From Planctomycetota bacterium (GTDB lineage: Bacteria > Planctomycetota > Phycisphaerae > WQYP01): 15,756 bases of DNA. Positions 7,671 to 13,885 of this stretch are shown here, piece after piece (the first letter of the stretch is position 1; the number at the start of each line of letters is the position of its first letter). The stretch spans positions 1 through 15,756 of the forward strand of contig JAMDCX010000104.1 of assembly GCA_023489375.1 (NCBI GenBank). The letters are read 5' to 3'. The translations under genes were made by a program, and so were the position numbers. The notes under the pieces were generated by a model that was given only the letters and a program-made list of their open reading frames with translations, did no database searches and had not been told where the DNA came from.

Positions 7671-8066
7671 ATGCCGATGACGGAAGAAGAAGTTTTTGCC
7701 AAAGTTCGTGATGTGTTGACGGCGGCCCTGGCGGTGGATGCCCAAGAAATTCGGCCGGAGGCCAAATTAACCCAGGACCTCGGAGCGGAGTCCATTGACT
7801 ATCTGGATATTCAATTTCAATTGGAAAAAGCTTTCGGAATCAAGATTCAGCCGGGGGATATGAGCATTGAATCCTTTCTGATTAATCCGGAACTCGTCAG
7901 CAACGGCAAACTCACGCCTAAAGGGCTGGAGGAGTTGAAAAAGCGAATGCCCTTTGCCGCGAGCGATATGGCCGCCTTTGAGCAGGATCCGGATATCAGC
8001 AAATTCCGGGACGTGTTTACCGTGCAGACCTTGGTGCGGTTTGTGATGTATAAACTCCCGGCATAA
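7671..8066 (+). CDS. Acyl carrier protein (long C-terminal form)
   Basis: An acyl carrier protein carrying growing acyl chains on a phosphopantetheine arm. The attachment site is Ser41 in DLGAESIDYLD, a variant of the usual DSL. Helix I (EEEVFAKVRDVLTAAL) and helix III are recognisable. At 131 residues it is about 50 longer than ordinary ACP; the extra part contains GKLTPKGLEELKKRMPF, an acidic stretch and FTVQTLVRFVMYKL, and resembles specialised ACPs encoded next to FabZ-like genes. The start is ATG 7671, with GGGGG at 7659-7663 seven bases upstream; a longer frame back to 7527 overlaps the dehydratase gene and is not protein-like. Probably co-transcribed with the dehydratase and ended by the hairpins downstream. 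Confidence 0.9.
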   Translation: MPMTEEEVFAKVRDVLTAALAVDAQEIRPEAKLTQDLGAESIDYLDIQFQLEKAFGIKIQPGDMSIESFLINPELVSNGKLTPKGLEELKKRMPFAASDMAAFEQDPDISKFRDVFTVQTLVRFVMYKLPA

Positions 8067-8099
8067 CAGCTGTGGTTGGACGCGGGAGATAATCCCTCC

Positions 8100-8186
8100 T
8101 GTCCGGAAATCCGGACACTTCGATGTATGAAAATACTCCGAACGGGGTATTTTCACGGCAGTCACGGGTGGAAACCCGTGGCCGTG
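8100..8186 (+). terminator. Tandem hairpin array after the acyl carrier protein gene
   Basis: Three back-to-back perfect hairpins lie 34 bases after the stop: TGTCCGG-AAAT-CCGGACA (8100-8117); TGAAAATAC...GTATTTTCA (8128-8155), extended by CCG/CGG around a GAAC tetraloop; and CACGGC...GCCGTG enclosing CACGGGT-GGAA-ACCCGTG (8154-8186). The second has A and T tracts on either side and is the best intrinsic-terminator candidate, working in both directions. Three consecutive strong stems are more than a simple terminator needs, so a structured RNA or 3'-end protection is possible. After it, 8187-8451 has no gene that I can support. Confidence 0.6.
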
Positions 8187-8276
8187 AAGCGAGTCGGTGA
8201 ATTTATCCCATCGGTAATATTAGCCGGTATATTGAATGTGCCGGTGCATAATGCCGCGACCATGGGCAGCGACAGG

Positions 8277-8397
8277 AATGAGTAATGAATAATGAATAAA
8301 AATAAGGATGGACGAAAATCTTTTAATAATGAGAAATGATTCCTTTAATCATTAAGCAAAGCGCCGCGTTGCGTCTCATTACTCATTATTCATTGAG
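8277..8397. repeat. Inverted pair of AATGAAT heptamer clusters with inner hairpin
   Basis: Three AATGAAT-type units at 8277-8297 face three CATTATT-type units at 8377-8397 in inverted orientation. Between them AATGATT-CCTTT-AATCATT (8335-8353) forms a perfect 7-bp stem. It is the same heptamer as the array at 2931. The symmetry could give a long A/T-rich cruciform or simply record two insertions of the same microsatellite seed. Confidence 0.55.
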
Positions 8398-8451
8398 CGG
8401 CGTCGTGTCGTGGTGGTGAATGACCCGTCGTGTCATCGTCGAACGGTAACG

Positions 8452-8559
8452 TTATTTTTTCACTGGCCCTATGTAGCGGTAGAGCACCTGCATGACCATG
8501 CGGTGGTCGGTACACGATAAGGCCTCAATCTCCGCCCCGCGAACCATTCGCAAAATCAT
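8452..8559 (-). pseudogene. Chimeric 35-residue ORF starting inside a copy of the ATPase 5' repeat
   Basis: This short frame uses the ATG, and probably the promoter, of the 74-bp repeat shared with the ATPase gene. Its first residues MILRMV parallel MISRMV of the ATPase. After codon 6 all similarity ends, and the frame continues GAEIEALSCTDHRMVMQVL and YRYIGPVKK to a TAA at 8452-8454. I do not recognise the tail. It is probably the remnant of a second gene whose 5' end was the same as that of the ATPase, with most of its body deleted. It could still be expressed. Confidence 0.4.
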
Positions 8560-8614
8560 ACCTTGTAATTATGCCACCACGTGGAAGATTTGCAAGGTTA
8601 ATGAACATGCCGAT
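8541..8614 (-). repeat. 74-bp direct repeat, copy 1 (3' side of the ATPase gene)
   Basis: It matches 9886-9959 at 68 of 74 positions in the same orientation. It contains the promoter-like elements, the CCACGTGG palindrome (8577-8584), an ATG and the first codons of the chimeric ORF. Similarity stops sharply at both ends. Confidence 0.9.
8567..8595 (-). promoter_or_regulatory. Promoter-like TTGCAA-17-ATAATT (copy 1)
   Basis: On the minus strand TTGCAA (8595-8590) and ATAATT (8572-8567) are separated by 17 bases, with the 8-base palindrome CCACGTGG inside the spacer. Both hexamers, the spacing and the palindrome are identical in copy 2. It would drive the chimeric ORF. Confidence 0.5.
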
Positions 8615-8722
8615 CATGGCTTGGGGGAACCATATTTTATAATCATTCCGACGCCGGTAACATTGTACTGCTGCGAAGGGCTGCGGAAGTGGGCCGTCGT
8701 AGCAGAATCTGTTCACAGGTCT

Positions 8723-9904
8723 CTATCGCCGGTTCAGCTCCGCGAGCAACTGTTCTAATGGCATGGCCAGTGTTTCGCGGTCAACATAAAATCTTTCGGA
8801 GCCTGGGTAGATGACAATTTTTCGCGTTGCGCCAATGTCCGCACTTCCGGTATGAAACCCGTGTGTCGGTGCGGGATTGTTGATGGACCGCTTGATTTCA
8901 ATGGCCCATATTTCTCTGGCCGAAAATTCCAGTATCAGATCAATCTCGGCACCAGCGCCGGTGCGATAGAAAAACGGCCGGACCGCAATCGGTAATGTCG
9001 CGATGATATTCTGGATGATAAATCCCTCCCAACTCCAACCGACAACAGGATGGCCAAGCAATTCCTCGCCGTCACGTATGCCAAGCAAGGCATGGACCAG
9101 GCCGCTGTCACGGACAAAGACTTTGGGGGACCGGGTTAAGCGTTTTTTTACGTTCACCAGGTAGGGTTCCAGGCGCCGTACCAACAGCAGATCCACCATC
9201 AGATCCAGATACCGCGCCACGGTTTGTCCGCTGATGCTGTTGGCTTGCGCAATTTGTGACGCATTAAGTAATTGGCCCTGGCTGTGGGCCAGCATCTGCC
9301 AGAAGCGATGGAGACTTTGCGCGGGAATGCGAGGCCCCAGCGTCGGGACATCACGCTCCAGATAGGTTTGAATGAATTGCGTACGCCATTGAAAGCTGCG
9401 CGACTCGTCCGCCGCCAGAAAACTTTCCGGAAATCCCCCGCGCAACCAGAGGGTATTAAGGTCTTTGCCCTTGACGGATGCAATCTCGGTGGCAATGAAC
9501 GGGGCAAGCTCAAGATAGGCGATTCGCCCGGCCAGTGTTTCAGATGCCTGCCGTTGCAACTCCATCGACGCGGAGCCAAGTAGCAGGAAATGACCCGCCT
9601 TGGATCCATCGCGGCGGCGGCGATCAATGAGCGCGCGCAGCGTTTGAAAGATTCCCGGCAGGCGATGAATTTCATCAATAATTACCAGCTTGTTGGAATG
9701 CCGCTGCAGGTAAAGCTCCGGTTCCTTTAATTTGGCAAAATCCGAAGGCAGTTCCATATCCAGATAAATTGTCTCATGTTTTTGTCCCTCGGCAACCGCA
9801 TGGGCAAGGGTGGTTTTACCCACCTGGCGCGGACCCAGCAGAGCAACCGTCGGGAAGGTCTGCAGCAGTTCCGACAGCCGGGATTGAACCATTCGAGATA
9901 TCAT
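8723..9904 (-). CDS. AAA+ ATPase with C-terminal DUF4143
   Basis: A 393-residue protein of the common AAA_14/DUF4143 type. Walker A is GPRQVGKTT (24-32), Walker B is KLVIIDEIHR (72-81), and sensor-like LLLGSAS follows. The C-terminal half matches the winged-helix plus nuclease-like DUF4143 region, including SISGQTVARYLDLMVDLLLV, VFVRDSGLVHALLG, and GAEIDLILEF...IEIKRS, which resembles the D/E-x-K core of restriction-like nucleases. The cellular role of the family is poorly known; it is common in mobile and variable regions. A ribosome binding site is lacking: ACAAGG is only a base from the ATG, while the promoter-like -10 would place transcription start at the ATG, suggesting a leaderless mRNA. 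The gene sits between two direct 74-bp repeats and beside a virion module on the same strand. Confidence 0.93.
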   Translation of the reverse strand: MISRMVQSRLSELLQTFPTVALLGPRQVGKTTLAHAVAEGQKHETIYLDMELPSDFAKLKEPELYLQRHSNKLVIIDEIHRLPGIFQTLRALIDRRRRDGSKAGHFLLLGSASMELQRQASETLAGRIAYLELAPFIATEIASVKGKDLNTLWLRGGFPESFLAADESRSFQWRTQFIQTYLERDVPTLGPRIPAQSLHRFWQMLAHSQGQLLNASQIAQANSISGQTVARYLDLMVDLLLVRRLEPYLVNVKKRLTRSPKVFVRDSGLVHALLGIRDGEELLGHPVVGWSWEGFIIQNIIATLPIAVRPFFYRTGAGAEIDLILEFSAREIWAIEIKRSINNPAPTHGFHTGSADIGATRKIVIYPGSERFYVDRETLAMPLEQLLAELNRR

Positions 9905-9959
9905 ACCTTGTAATTATGCCACCACGTGGAATATTTGCAAGGTTAATGAACGTGTCGAT
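9886..9959 (-). repeat. 74-bp direct repeat, copy 2 (5' end and promoter of the ATPase gene)
   Basis: Copy 2 spans the first six codons of the ATPase, its promoter and, on its upstream side, the last codons and stop of the preceding Cys-motif gene (9943-9959). It is 92% identical to 8541-8614. The differences are three bases in codons 3-4 of the reading frame, one in the promoter spacer and two near the upstream end. Confidence 0.9.
9912..9940 (-). promoter_or_regulatory. Promoter-like TTGCAA-17-ATAATT of the ATPase gene
   Basis: TTGCAA (9940-9935) and ATAATT (9917-9912) have a 17-base spacer holding the palindrome CCACGTGG (9922-9929), a possible operator. The -10 ends seven bases before the ATG at 9904, so the transcript would begin at the start codon. 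Conservation in copy 1 supports a function, though both copies could be preserved simply because they are young. Confidence 0.55.
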
Positions 9960-10278
9960 TATTCCATTCGCGGCGTCTCTGCGCACAGCGGCAATTTTGC
10001 CCGAATTTTAATGGCCTGTTCATGCGGCGGCCTGAAGCGTTGAGGATATTGGCGAGAGGTTGGGCCAGGGAATGGAAAACATCACCCCAGCCGCGCGGTC
10101 GGCCGCGGTAGTGCGGACACACGCGACAGGTCCCAAAACTGGGTTTGCCACCATAGTAACCGTGAGTGCAGATGCCGCCATCCGTGATATTGTCATCACG
10201 CCAGAAGCGGCAACGTACTTTGCCGCCGCGTTCTGCTGTATAGATCTGCAGAAACAAGGAGTATTTCTGAATCGACAT
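9943..10278 (-). CDS. Small Cys-motif protein of the virion module
   Basis: A 111-residue basic protein and the last gene of the leftward virion arm. Seen: an N-terminal beta-like stretch, then CTHGYYGGKPSFGTCRVCPHY (three Cys and two His, possible zinc site), PRGWGDVFHSLAQPLANIL, and a C-terminal CRCAQRRREWNN. From memory, small proteins with a G-x-G-D-V helix and a terminal C-x-C/CGxC-xxRR-xxLN motif occur next to phage tail genes; this is recollection, not a search result. CGGAGA at about 10287-10292 is a fair ribosome binding site. Its last five codons lie inside the 74-bp repeat, so the natural C-terminus may have been replaced when that repeat arrived. A longer plus-strand frame overlaps it but lacks protein character. 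Confidence 0.6.
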   Translation of the reverse strand: MSIQKYSLFLQIYTAERGGKVRCRFWRDDNITDGGICTHGYYGGKPSFGTCRVCPHYRGRPRGWGDVFHSLAQPLANILNASGRRMNRPLKFGQNCRCAQRRREWNNRHVH

Positions 10279-10293
10279 GATGGCTATCTCCGT

Positions 10294-10395
10294 TTATCGC
10301 TGTACTGTATGTCGGCGTTGCCGGGGGTTGACTGTGGGCAACCCCCAACCGGGCCGGCAGAAAGTTTTGCAGGGTTGGCAAAAGTTGCTTTTCAC
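10294..10395 (-). CDS. Tiny CxxC-containing ORF (33 residues)
   Basis: A GTG-started frame between two virion-module genes encodes KSNFCQPCKTFCRPGWG in its first half, with three Cys in a CxxC-x3-C arrangement, and a basic tail. It starts 30 bases after the preceding gene and ends inside the next gene's ribosome binding site, as expected for a tightly packed arm. An 8-bp hairpin (10323-10330 with 10339-10346) lies within it. The frame is short, so it may be chance; the Cys spacing, like that of its neighbours, is the only positive sign. Confidence 0.3.
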   Translation of the reverse strand: MKSNFCQPCKTFCRPGWGLPTVNPRQRRHTVQR

Positions 10396-10425
10396 CAATT
10401 CCGGCCACTGCACACGTTACAGAAA

Positions 10426-10980
10426 TTATCCAATTTCTACTGTGGCCCGCGGATCACAGCCGCCGGTGCGGGTATAAATCCCGCTGAAACCAGGCCCCGT
10501 AGTTTTACTGCCCGACCAGACAATTTCACCGGAATCCGGGCCGTTCTGACCGGTAATCTGCATAAAATATGTTTTGCTGGCGCTGTTATACCACACGCTG
10601 GAAATTCCGGGTGGCTGAAATTCCCACATGCGCTTGCCGTTAAAACTGCAATCAAAACAGCCGTTCCCGGCAAAACAATAGCGGTTGGAATAAGCGCAGC
10701 TTTCCGGATCAAAGTAATCAAAGACCCCATCCCACACACAATCGCCGGCGACCGCAGCGGTGCTATCGGGACAGGGTGTGAAATAAGTATCCGTGTAATT
10801 GAGAATCGCCAGACTGCTGGGCGCGTTGACGCACGGATTGCTGTAAGCCGCGGTGCCGCAACAGCATGGCTGATTGGCGGATTGCAGGACGATGCTGCCC
10901 GCGGTTCCCGGAGTGCCCTGGCCGGTTTGGGCCAAAACCACTTCACCGGCGGAGTTGAGTTGTAAAAGATTTCCAGACAT
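10426..10980 (-). CDS. Cys-rich putative virion surface protein
   Basis: A 184-residue protein starting NLLQLNSAGEVVLAQTGQG, which looks like the beta-strand tip of a phage fibre or a virion-attached domain. About ten Cys follow, including NQPCCCG at 37-43 and pairs spread through the centre (SCAYSNRYCFAGNGCFDC), then beta-rich sequence rich in Gly, Ser and aromatic residues. No signal peptide is seen, so it is probably assembled onto a particle rather than secreted. AGAGA lies eight bases or so before ATG. It follows the 242-residue gene on the same strand after 76 bases. A disulfide- or metal-stabilised receptor-binding or decoration protein is my inference; the plus strand opposite is open for a long way, but that frame has no protein features. 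Confidence 0.65.
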   Translation of the reverse strand: MSGNLLQLNSAGEVVLAQTGQGTPGTAGSIVLQSANQPCCCGTAAYSNPCVNAPSSLAILNYTDTYFTPCPDSTAAVAGDCVWDGVFDYFDPESCAYSNRYCFAGNGCFDCSFNGKRMWEFQPPGISSVWYNSASKTYFMQITGQNGPDSGEIVWSGSKTTGPGFSGIYTRTGGCDPRATVEIG

Positions 10981-11056
10981 GGTTTTATCTCTTGACCGGT
11001 TACCGGGAACATAAGGCTACAGTGATACTACGATCCTTGACCGTCTGTCATTTCCA

Positions 11057-11785
11057 TCATGTACAGGCTGTAGTATTTTGGACTTCTCCGGCATCCCACA
11101 AACGTAATGTTCCGGTAGCATCGGTAAAGGCCATGCCAAAGGCGGTCGCTGTGGTTTGCGGCAGCATGGAACCATTGGGGCGGGGGCGCGCCAGCGGCAC
11201 CTGCGTGCCCCAGGTGGTCTGTCCATCTATGGAAGTAACGGTATAAGTCCAGGTGGCCGGTGCGGTCTGGGTACCGTCCGCTCCGCCATCTTTGCTGATA
11301 CCCACCGGGAACAGCACCGGCCCGGCCGCGTTGATCAGTACAATAAGCCGTGGCGGAGTTTCATTGGTACGCCCCGCTTTCAGGCCGATATAAAAACTTC
11401 CCTTCAGCAGCCGGTGGCCGGCGTTATCATTGCTTTCCGCAAGATTAACGACCAGAGAATTGGTATTACCGGAATCCCGCAATCCTTCCGGCATATTGAC
11501 ATTGGTGCCGGCGACGGAGGTGGCATTACCGGAAAATAAATGCCCGGCATATTTTCCACTTCCGGTTTCCGGGGCGGTCAACTGGACCACTACCAGACCA
11601 TAGCCGCCGGGGTCTCGCGGCCGGGCCATCGTGGCTCCGGCGCTGTTCACGCGTTGGATATTGAGCCCCTCGGCCGCGATCAAGGAAGAATCGGTATTGA
11701 TCTGATCCACAAGACCATTGATTTGCCGGGCTATGGTCTGCCAGGGTTCATGGTGGGCGGCCCAATGAGGTAAAGCGGGTTGCAT
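11057..11785 (-). CDS. Putative phage-like structural protein, 242 residues
   Basis: The protein opens with a short helix (EPWQTIARQINGLVDQIN) of the kind that anchors phage tail-tip or fibre proteins. A long Gly-, Thr-, Asn- and Ala-rich beta region follows (GGYGLVVVQLTAPETGSGKY, then ATWTYTVTSIDGQTTWG) and the C-terminal part reads GTLRLWDAGE. There is no signal peptide or membrane segment. It begins 16 bases after the stop of the upstream 263-residue gene, so the two are certainly one operon. No named domain is recognised; a fibre or baseplate-associated role is inferred from composition and position. Confidence 0.6.
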   Translation of the reverse strand: MQPALPHWAAHHEPWQTIARQINGLVDQINTDSSLIAAEGLNIQRVNSAGATMARPRDPGGYGLVVVQLTAPETGSGKYAGHLFSGNATSVAGTNVNMPEGLRDSGNTNSLVVNLAESNDNAGHRLLKGSFYIGLKAGRTNETPPRLIVLINAAGPVLFPVGISKDGGADGTQTAPATWTYTVTSIDGQTTWGTQVPLARPRPNGSMLPQTTATAFGMAFTDATGTLRLWDAGEVQNTTACT

Positions 11786-11800
11786 AACAGCATCTCAATA

Positions 11801-12592
11801 TCAGTTAATTAATGGAAACGCCGTGTTAAAATCGGTTTGGCCGAAGACCACAAAGCGGCACCACCCGTTGCCGCTGGTGGTGGAACCATCTGTGACTATG
11901 GTGCCGGCGATATCGGGCGGAATAGAGCCATCGACATTTTTGAATACGGCATATTGGTCCCAAGTTTCCGGATTGTAGGCAAAGCTGTAAGTGTTGCGAT
12001 ACCACACTCCATCTTGCGTACTGCCGGTAATGGGCAGACACAGCCACGTCCGTGGCGGATAGTTCCGCCAGGTGATGCTGTTAACCAGACCCGCATAAGA
12101 AAGCGTAAGCGTTTCGGGGTCCGCAGTTTGCAGAAAGTGAAAACTGATGGTGGCGTTGAGAATCAGGCGGTGTAAATCGACCACTTCGGTTTGCGCGGTG
12201 CCGCCCGCTGGCGTATACGAGACGGTGGCGAGGTTATTGCCGGCATCATAATGCCGCAGCACCTGTACGAGGCCGGCGTTAAAACTTTTGAGATAATTGG
12301 TGGGATAGGCGTCCCACTGGTATTCACATAAGACATCAAAGCAATCATAACCCTGACATTGGGTTTTGATGTTTCGTACCACGGCGTTGGGCTGATCGGG
12401 ATGGGTAGAGCCGATGGCGGGAATGACAAAACCGGTGACCGAATCCGCGGCTGTGACCGCCATAATGGGGCGTTGCGTGGGAGAATATTCGGCCAGACCC
12501 GTAACCTGAAATTTACGAATAATATGGTAGCCGGTGACCGACCATTCCAGAGGTTGGGATAAAAGCAGGTCTTCTTTAATACTTATGGCCAT
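11801..12592 (-). CDS. Putative phage tail/baseplate-type structural protein, 263 residues
   Basis: First gene of the leftward arm. It is a beta-rich protein with repeated aromatic and Asn pairs: VTGFVIPAIGSTHPDQP, then NATISFHFLQ, LVNSITWRNYPPRTWLCLPI, and YRNTYSFAYNPETWDQYAVF. The pattern of an NxxxWxGxxPxTWLC strand followed by a YxFxYxxExWD strand recalls virion proteins from phage-like islands that I have seen in environmental bacteria, but I cannot name a family. No signal peptide is present. It is divergent from the connector gene across 112 bases. The likely role is tail or baseplate structure. Confidence 0.6.
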   Translation of the reverse strand: MAISIKEDLLLSQPLEWSVTGYHIIRKFQVTGLAEYSPTQRPIMAVTAADSVTGFVIPAIGSTHPDQPNAVVRNIKTQCQGYDCFDVLCEYQWDAYPTNYLKSFNAGLVQVLRHYDAGNNLATVSYTPAGGTAQTEVVDLHRLILNATISFHFLQTADPETLTLSYAGLVNSITWRNYPPRTWLCLPITGSTQDGVWYRNTYSFAYNPETWDQYAVFKNVDGSIPPDIAGTIVTDGSTTSGNGWCRFVVFGQTDFNTAFPLIN

Positions 12593-12704
12593 GGGCAGGT
12601 TATAGCCCGGCCGGCCGCGGATAACTGTGAACTTCGTACATTAAAGTCGGGGAAATTGCCTGTTGCCGCGGTTATCCGCCGCCGCCGGCTCCTATAGCCG
12701 CCGC
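12593..12704. promoter_or_regulatory. Divergent intergenic region with 9-bp inverted repeat
   Basis: The gap between the two divergent virion arms holds GCGGATAAC (12617-12625) and its perfect complement GTTATCCGC (12671-12679). The centres lie 54 bases apart, about five helical turns. Such spacing suits a looped or dimer-bound operator controlling both arms. No canonical -35/-10 is obvious. Confidence 0.4.
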
Positions 12705-13532
12705 ATGGCTGATTTGATCACATCCGCGTATTGTTCCACGGTTGTGCCCAATAGCGCCAATGTGAACTCTGCAACTCTGGCGGCCCTTATTTCCGCAGTC
12801 AGCGAGGCTGTAGCGCGTTACTGTCGGCGCACATTTATTCCCGCCCGCTTCATCGAACTTTATGATTCTCCCAATCGTCCGTATTTGATGCTTCGACAAA
12901 CGCCGGTCCTGCTGCTTAACTCTGTAACCCTTTTTCCCACTGGTCTGTATCCGCTGGTGTGTACTGCGGATCAATTGGATCTGCGGCCCGGCATTGGGCG
13001 GATTTCATTTAAGCCGCAGGCCGCGGAATCGCTGGCGGTGCCATTTTCCTTGCAGCGCGGATACCGCCGCCTTGATGCCGTGCAGGCCGACTATATCGCC
13101 GGTTTTGGTTTTGCCACCACCAGTAGCATGGCCATCCTGCCCGGGGTGCAGAGTGTTGCTCCGGCCGCGATGACTGACATTAATATGGATCATCTATGGG
13201 CCATAGGCGTGGGATCCACACTGGTAATTGATCCCGGCACCGCTGTGCAGGAAACGGTGACCGTCAGCGAGATTACAGCCAATACCTTCACCGCCACCTT
13301 TAGCCAGCCGCATAACGCCGGTTCTGTGATCTGTGGCGTGGTGATTCCTGCAGACCTTGCCCTGGCTACCGCGCTGGCTGTGGGCAATGTGCTTAACGAG
13401 CCGGATTTAACCAAACAGCGTGAATCACAGGGTAAAACCATTGGCTATGAATATCTGGCGCGGATGGGAGATCTTATATTTACTCCGGAAATAATCAGTA
13501 TTTTAGATCGCTATCGGGATTCTGTGGTATGA
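12705..13532 (+). CDS. Head-tail connector protein (HK97 gp6-like) with inserted beta domain
   Basis: The connector (adaptor) ring protein that sits under the portal in siphovirus-type particles. The N-terminus, MADLITSAYCSTVV with ALISAVSEAVARYCRRTF, is the paired-helix start of the gp6-like family, followed by strands RFIELYDSP and TPVLLLNSVTLF. The C-terminus, LATALAVGNVLNE...GYEYLARMGD...ISILDRYRDSVV, is the closing helix pattern of that family. About 75 residues (roughly 139-213) between these contain GSTLVIDPGTAVQETVTV and TFTATFSQPHNAG, an inserted beta domain that raises the length to 275 from the usual 100-200. ATG 12705 begins at the family start but has no ribosome binding site; a TTG at 12663 has GGGGA nine bases upstream and would add 14 residues. 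The stop overlaps the next start (ATGA). Confidence 0.75.
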   Translation: MADLITSAYCSTVVPNSANVNSATLAALISAVSEAVARYCRRTFIPARFIELYDSPNRPYLMLRQTPVLLLNSVTLFPTGLYPLVCTADQLDLRPGIGRISFKPQAAESLAVPFSLQRGYRRLDAVQADYIAGFGFATTSSMAILPGVQSVAPAAMTDINMDHLWAIGVGSTLVIDPGTAVQETVTVSEITANTFTATFSQPHNAGSVICGVVIPADLALATALAVGNVLNEPDLTKQRESQGKTIGYEYLARMGDLIFTPEIISILDRYRDSVV

Positions 13533-13876
13533 CCCTGGAACTATTAACCCGCCGGACAATCAGCTTGCAGCGTGCGACAACCGCACCGGGGCCCAGTGGC
13601 GAAATTATCCGCTCGTGGCAGACGGTGCTGGACGCGATTCCCGCCAGTATTCTGACTTTTCATGCCCATCCCTGGAAACACCTCGCGCGCCGCAGTCTGG
13701 ATGTCACGCATGTGATTATCACACCACAAAATACCGGAGCGGAATTTGGAGATCGGCTTTGTGACGGAGCTTTGTATTACCGGGTGGAGTATGTCATTAA
13801 TCTGGGAGATCGCGATCAGGCGTGGGCCATTTACGCCGATCTGCTGGAGCCACAGGACGCGCTGATCGAAAGTTGA
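13529..13876 (+). CDS. Head closure / head-tail joining protein
   Basis: A 115-residue protein of the phage head-tail joining type, which seals the connector and seats the tail. The pattern RTISLQRATTAPGPSGEIIRSW, then a central A-S-I strand, T-HVIITPQNTG and RLCDGALYYRVEYVINLGD, matches the small beta-barrel family in order and length. The start overlaps the connector stop by four bases, implying translational coupling. The next gene begins ten bases after the stop. Confidence 0.7.
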   Translation: MTLELLTRRTISLQRATTAPGPSGEIIRSWQTVLDAIPASILTFHAHPWKHLARRSLDVTHVIITPQNTGAEFGDRLCDGALYYRVEYVINLGDRDQAWAIYADLLEPQDALIES

Positions 13877-13885
13877 CGGAATATA

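Noticed and set aside
8525..8716. Minus-strand frame of 63 codons through repeat copy 1
   Set aside because: It reads across the conserved promoter in a frame that does not match copy 2, where the equivalent frame is not maintained as a gene.
10060..10965. Open frame of 301 codons on the plus strand
   Set aside because: It lies antisense to three better-supported minus-strand genes, has no recognisable motif and an Ala/Ile/Arg composition typical of a reverse-strand shadow, and crosses their intergenic gaps and hairpin.
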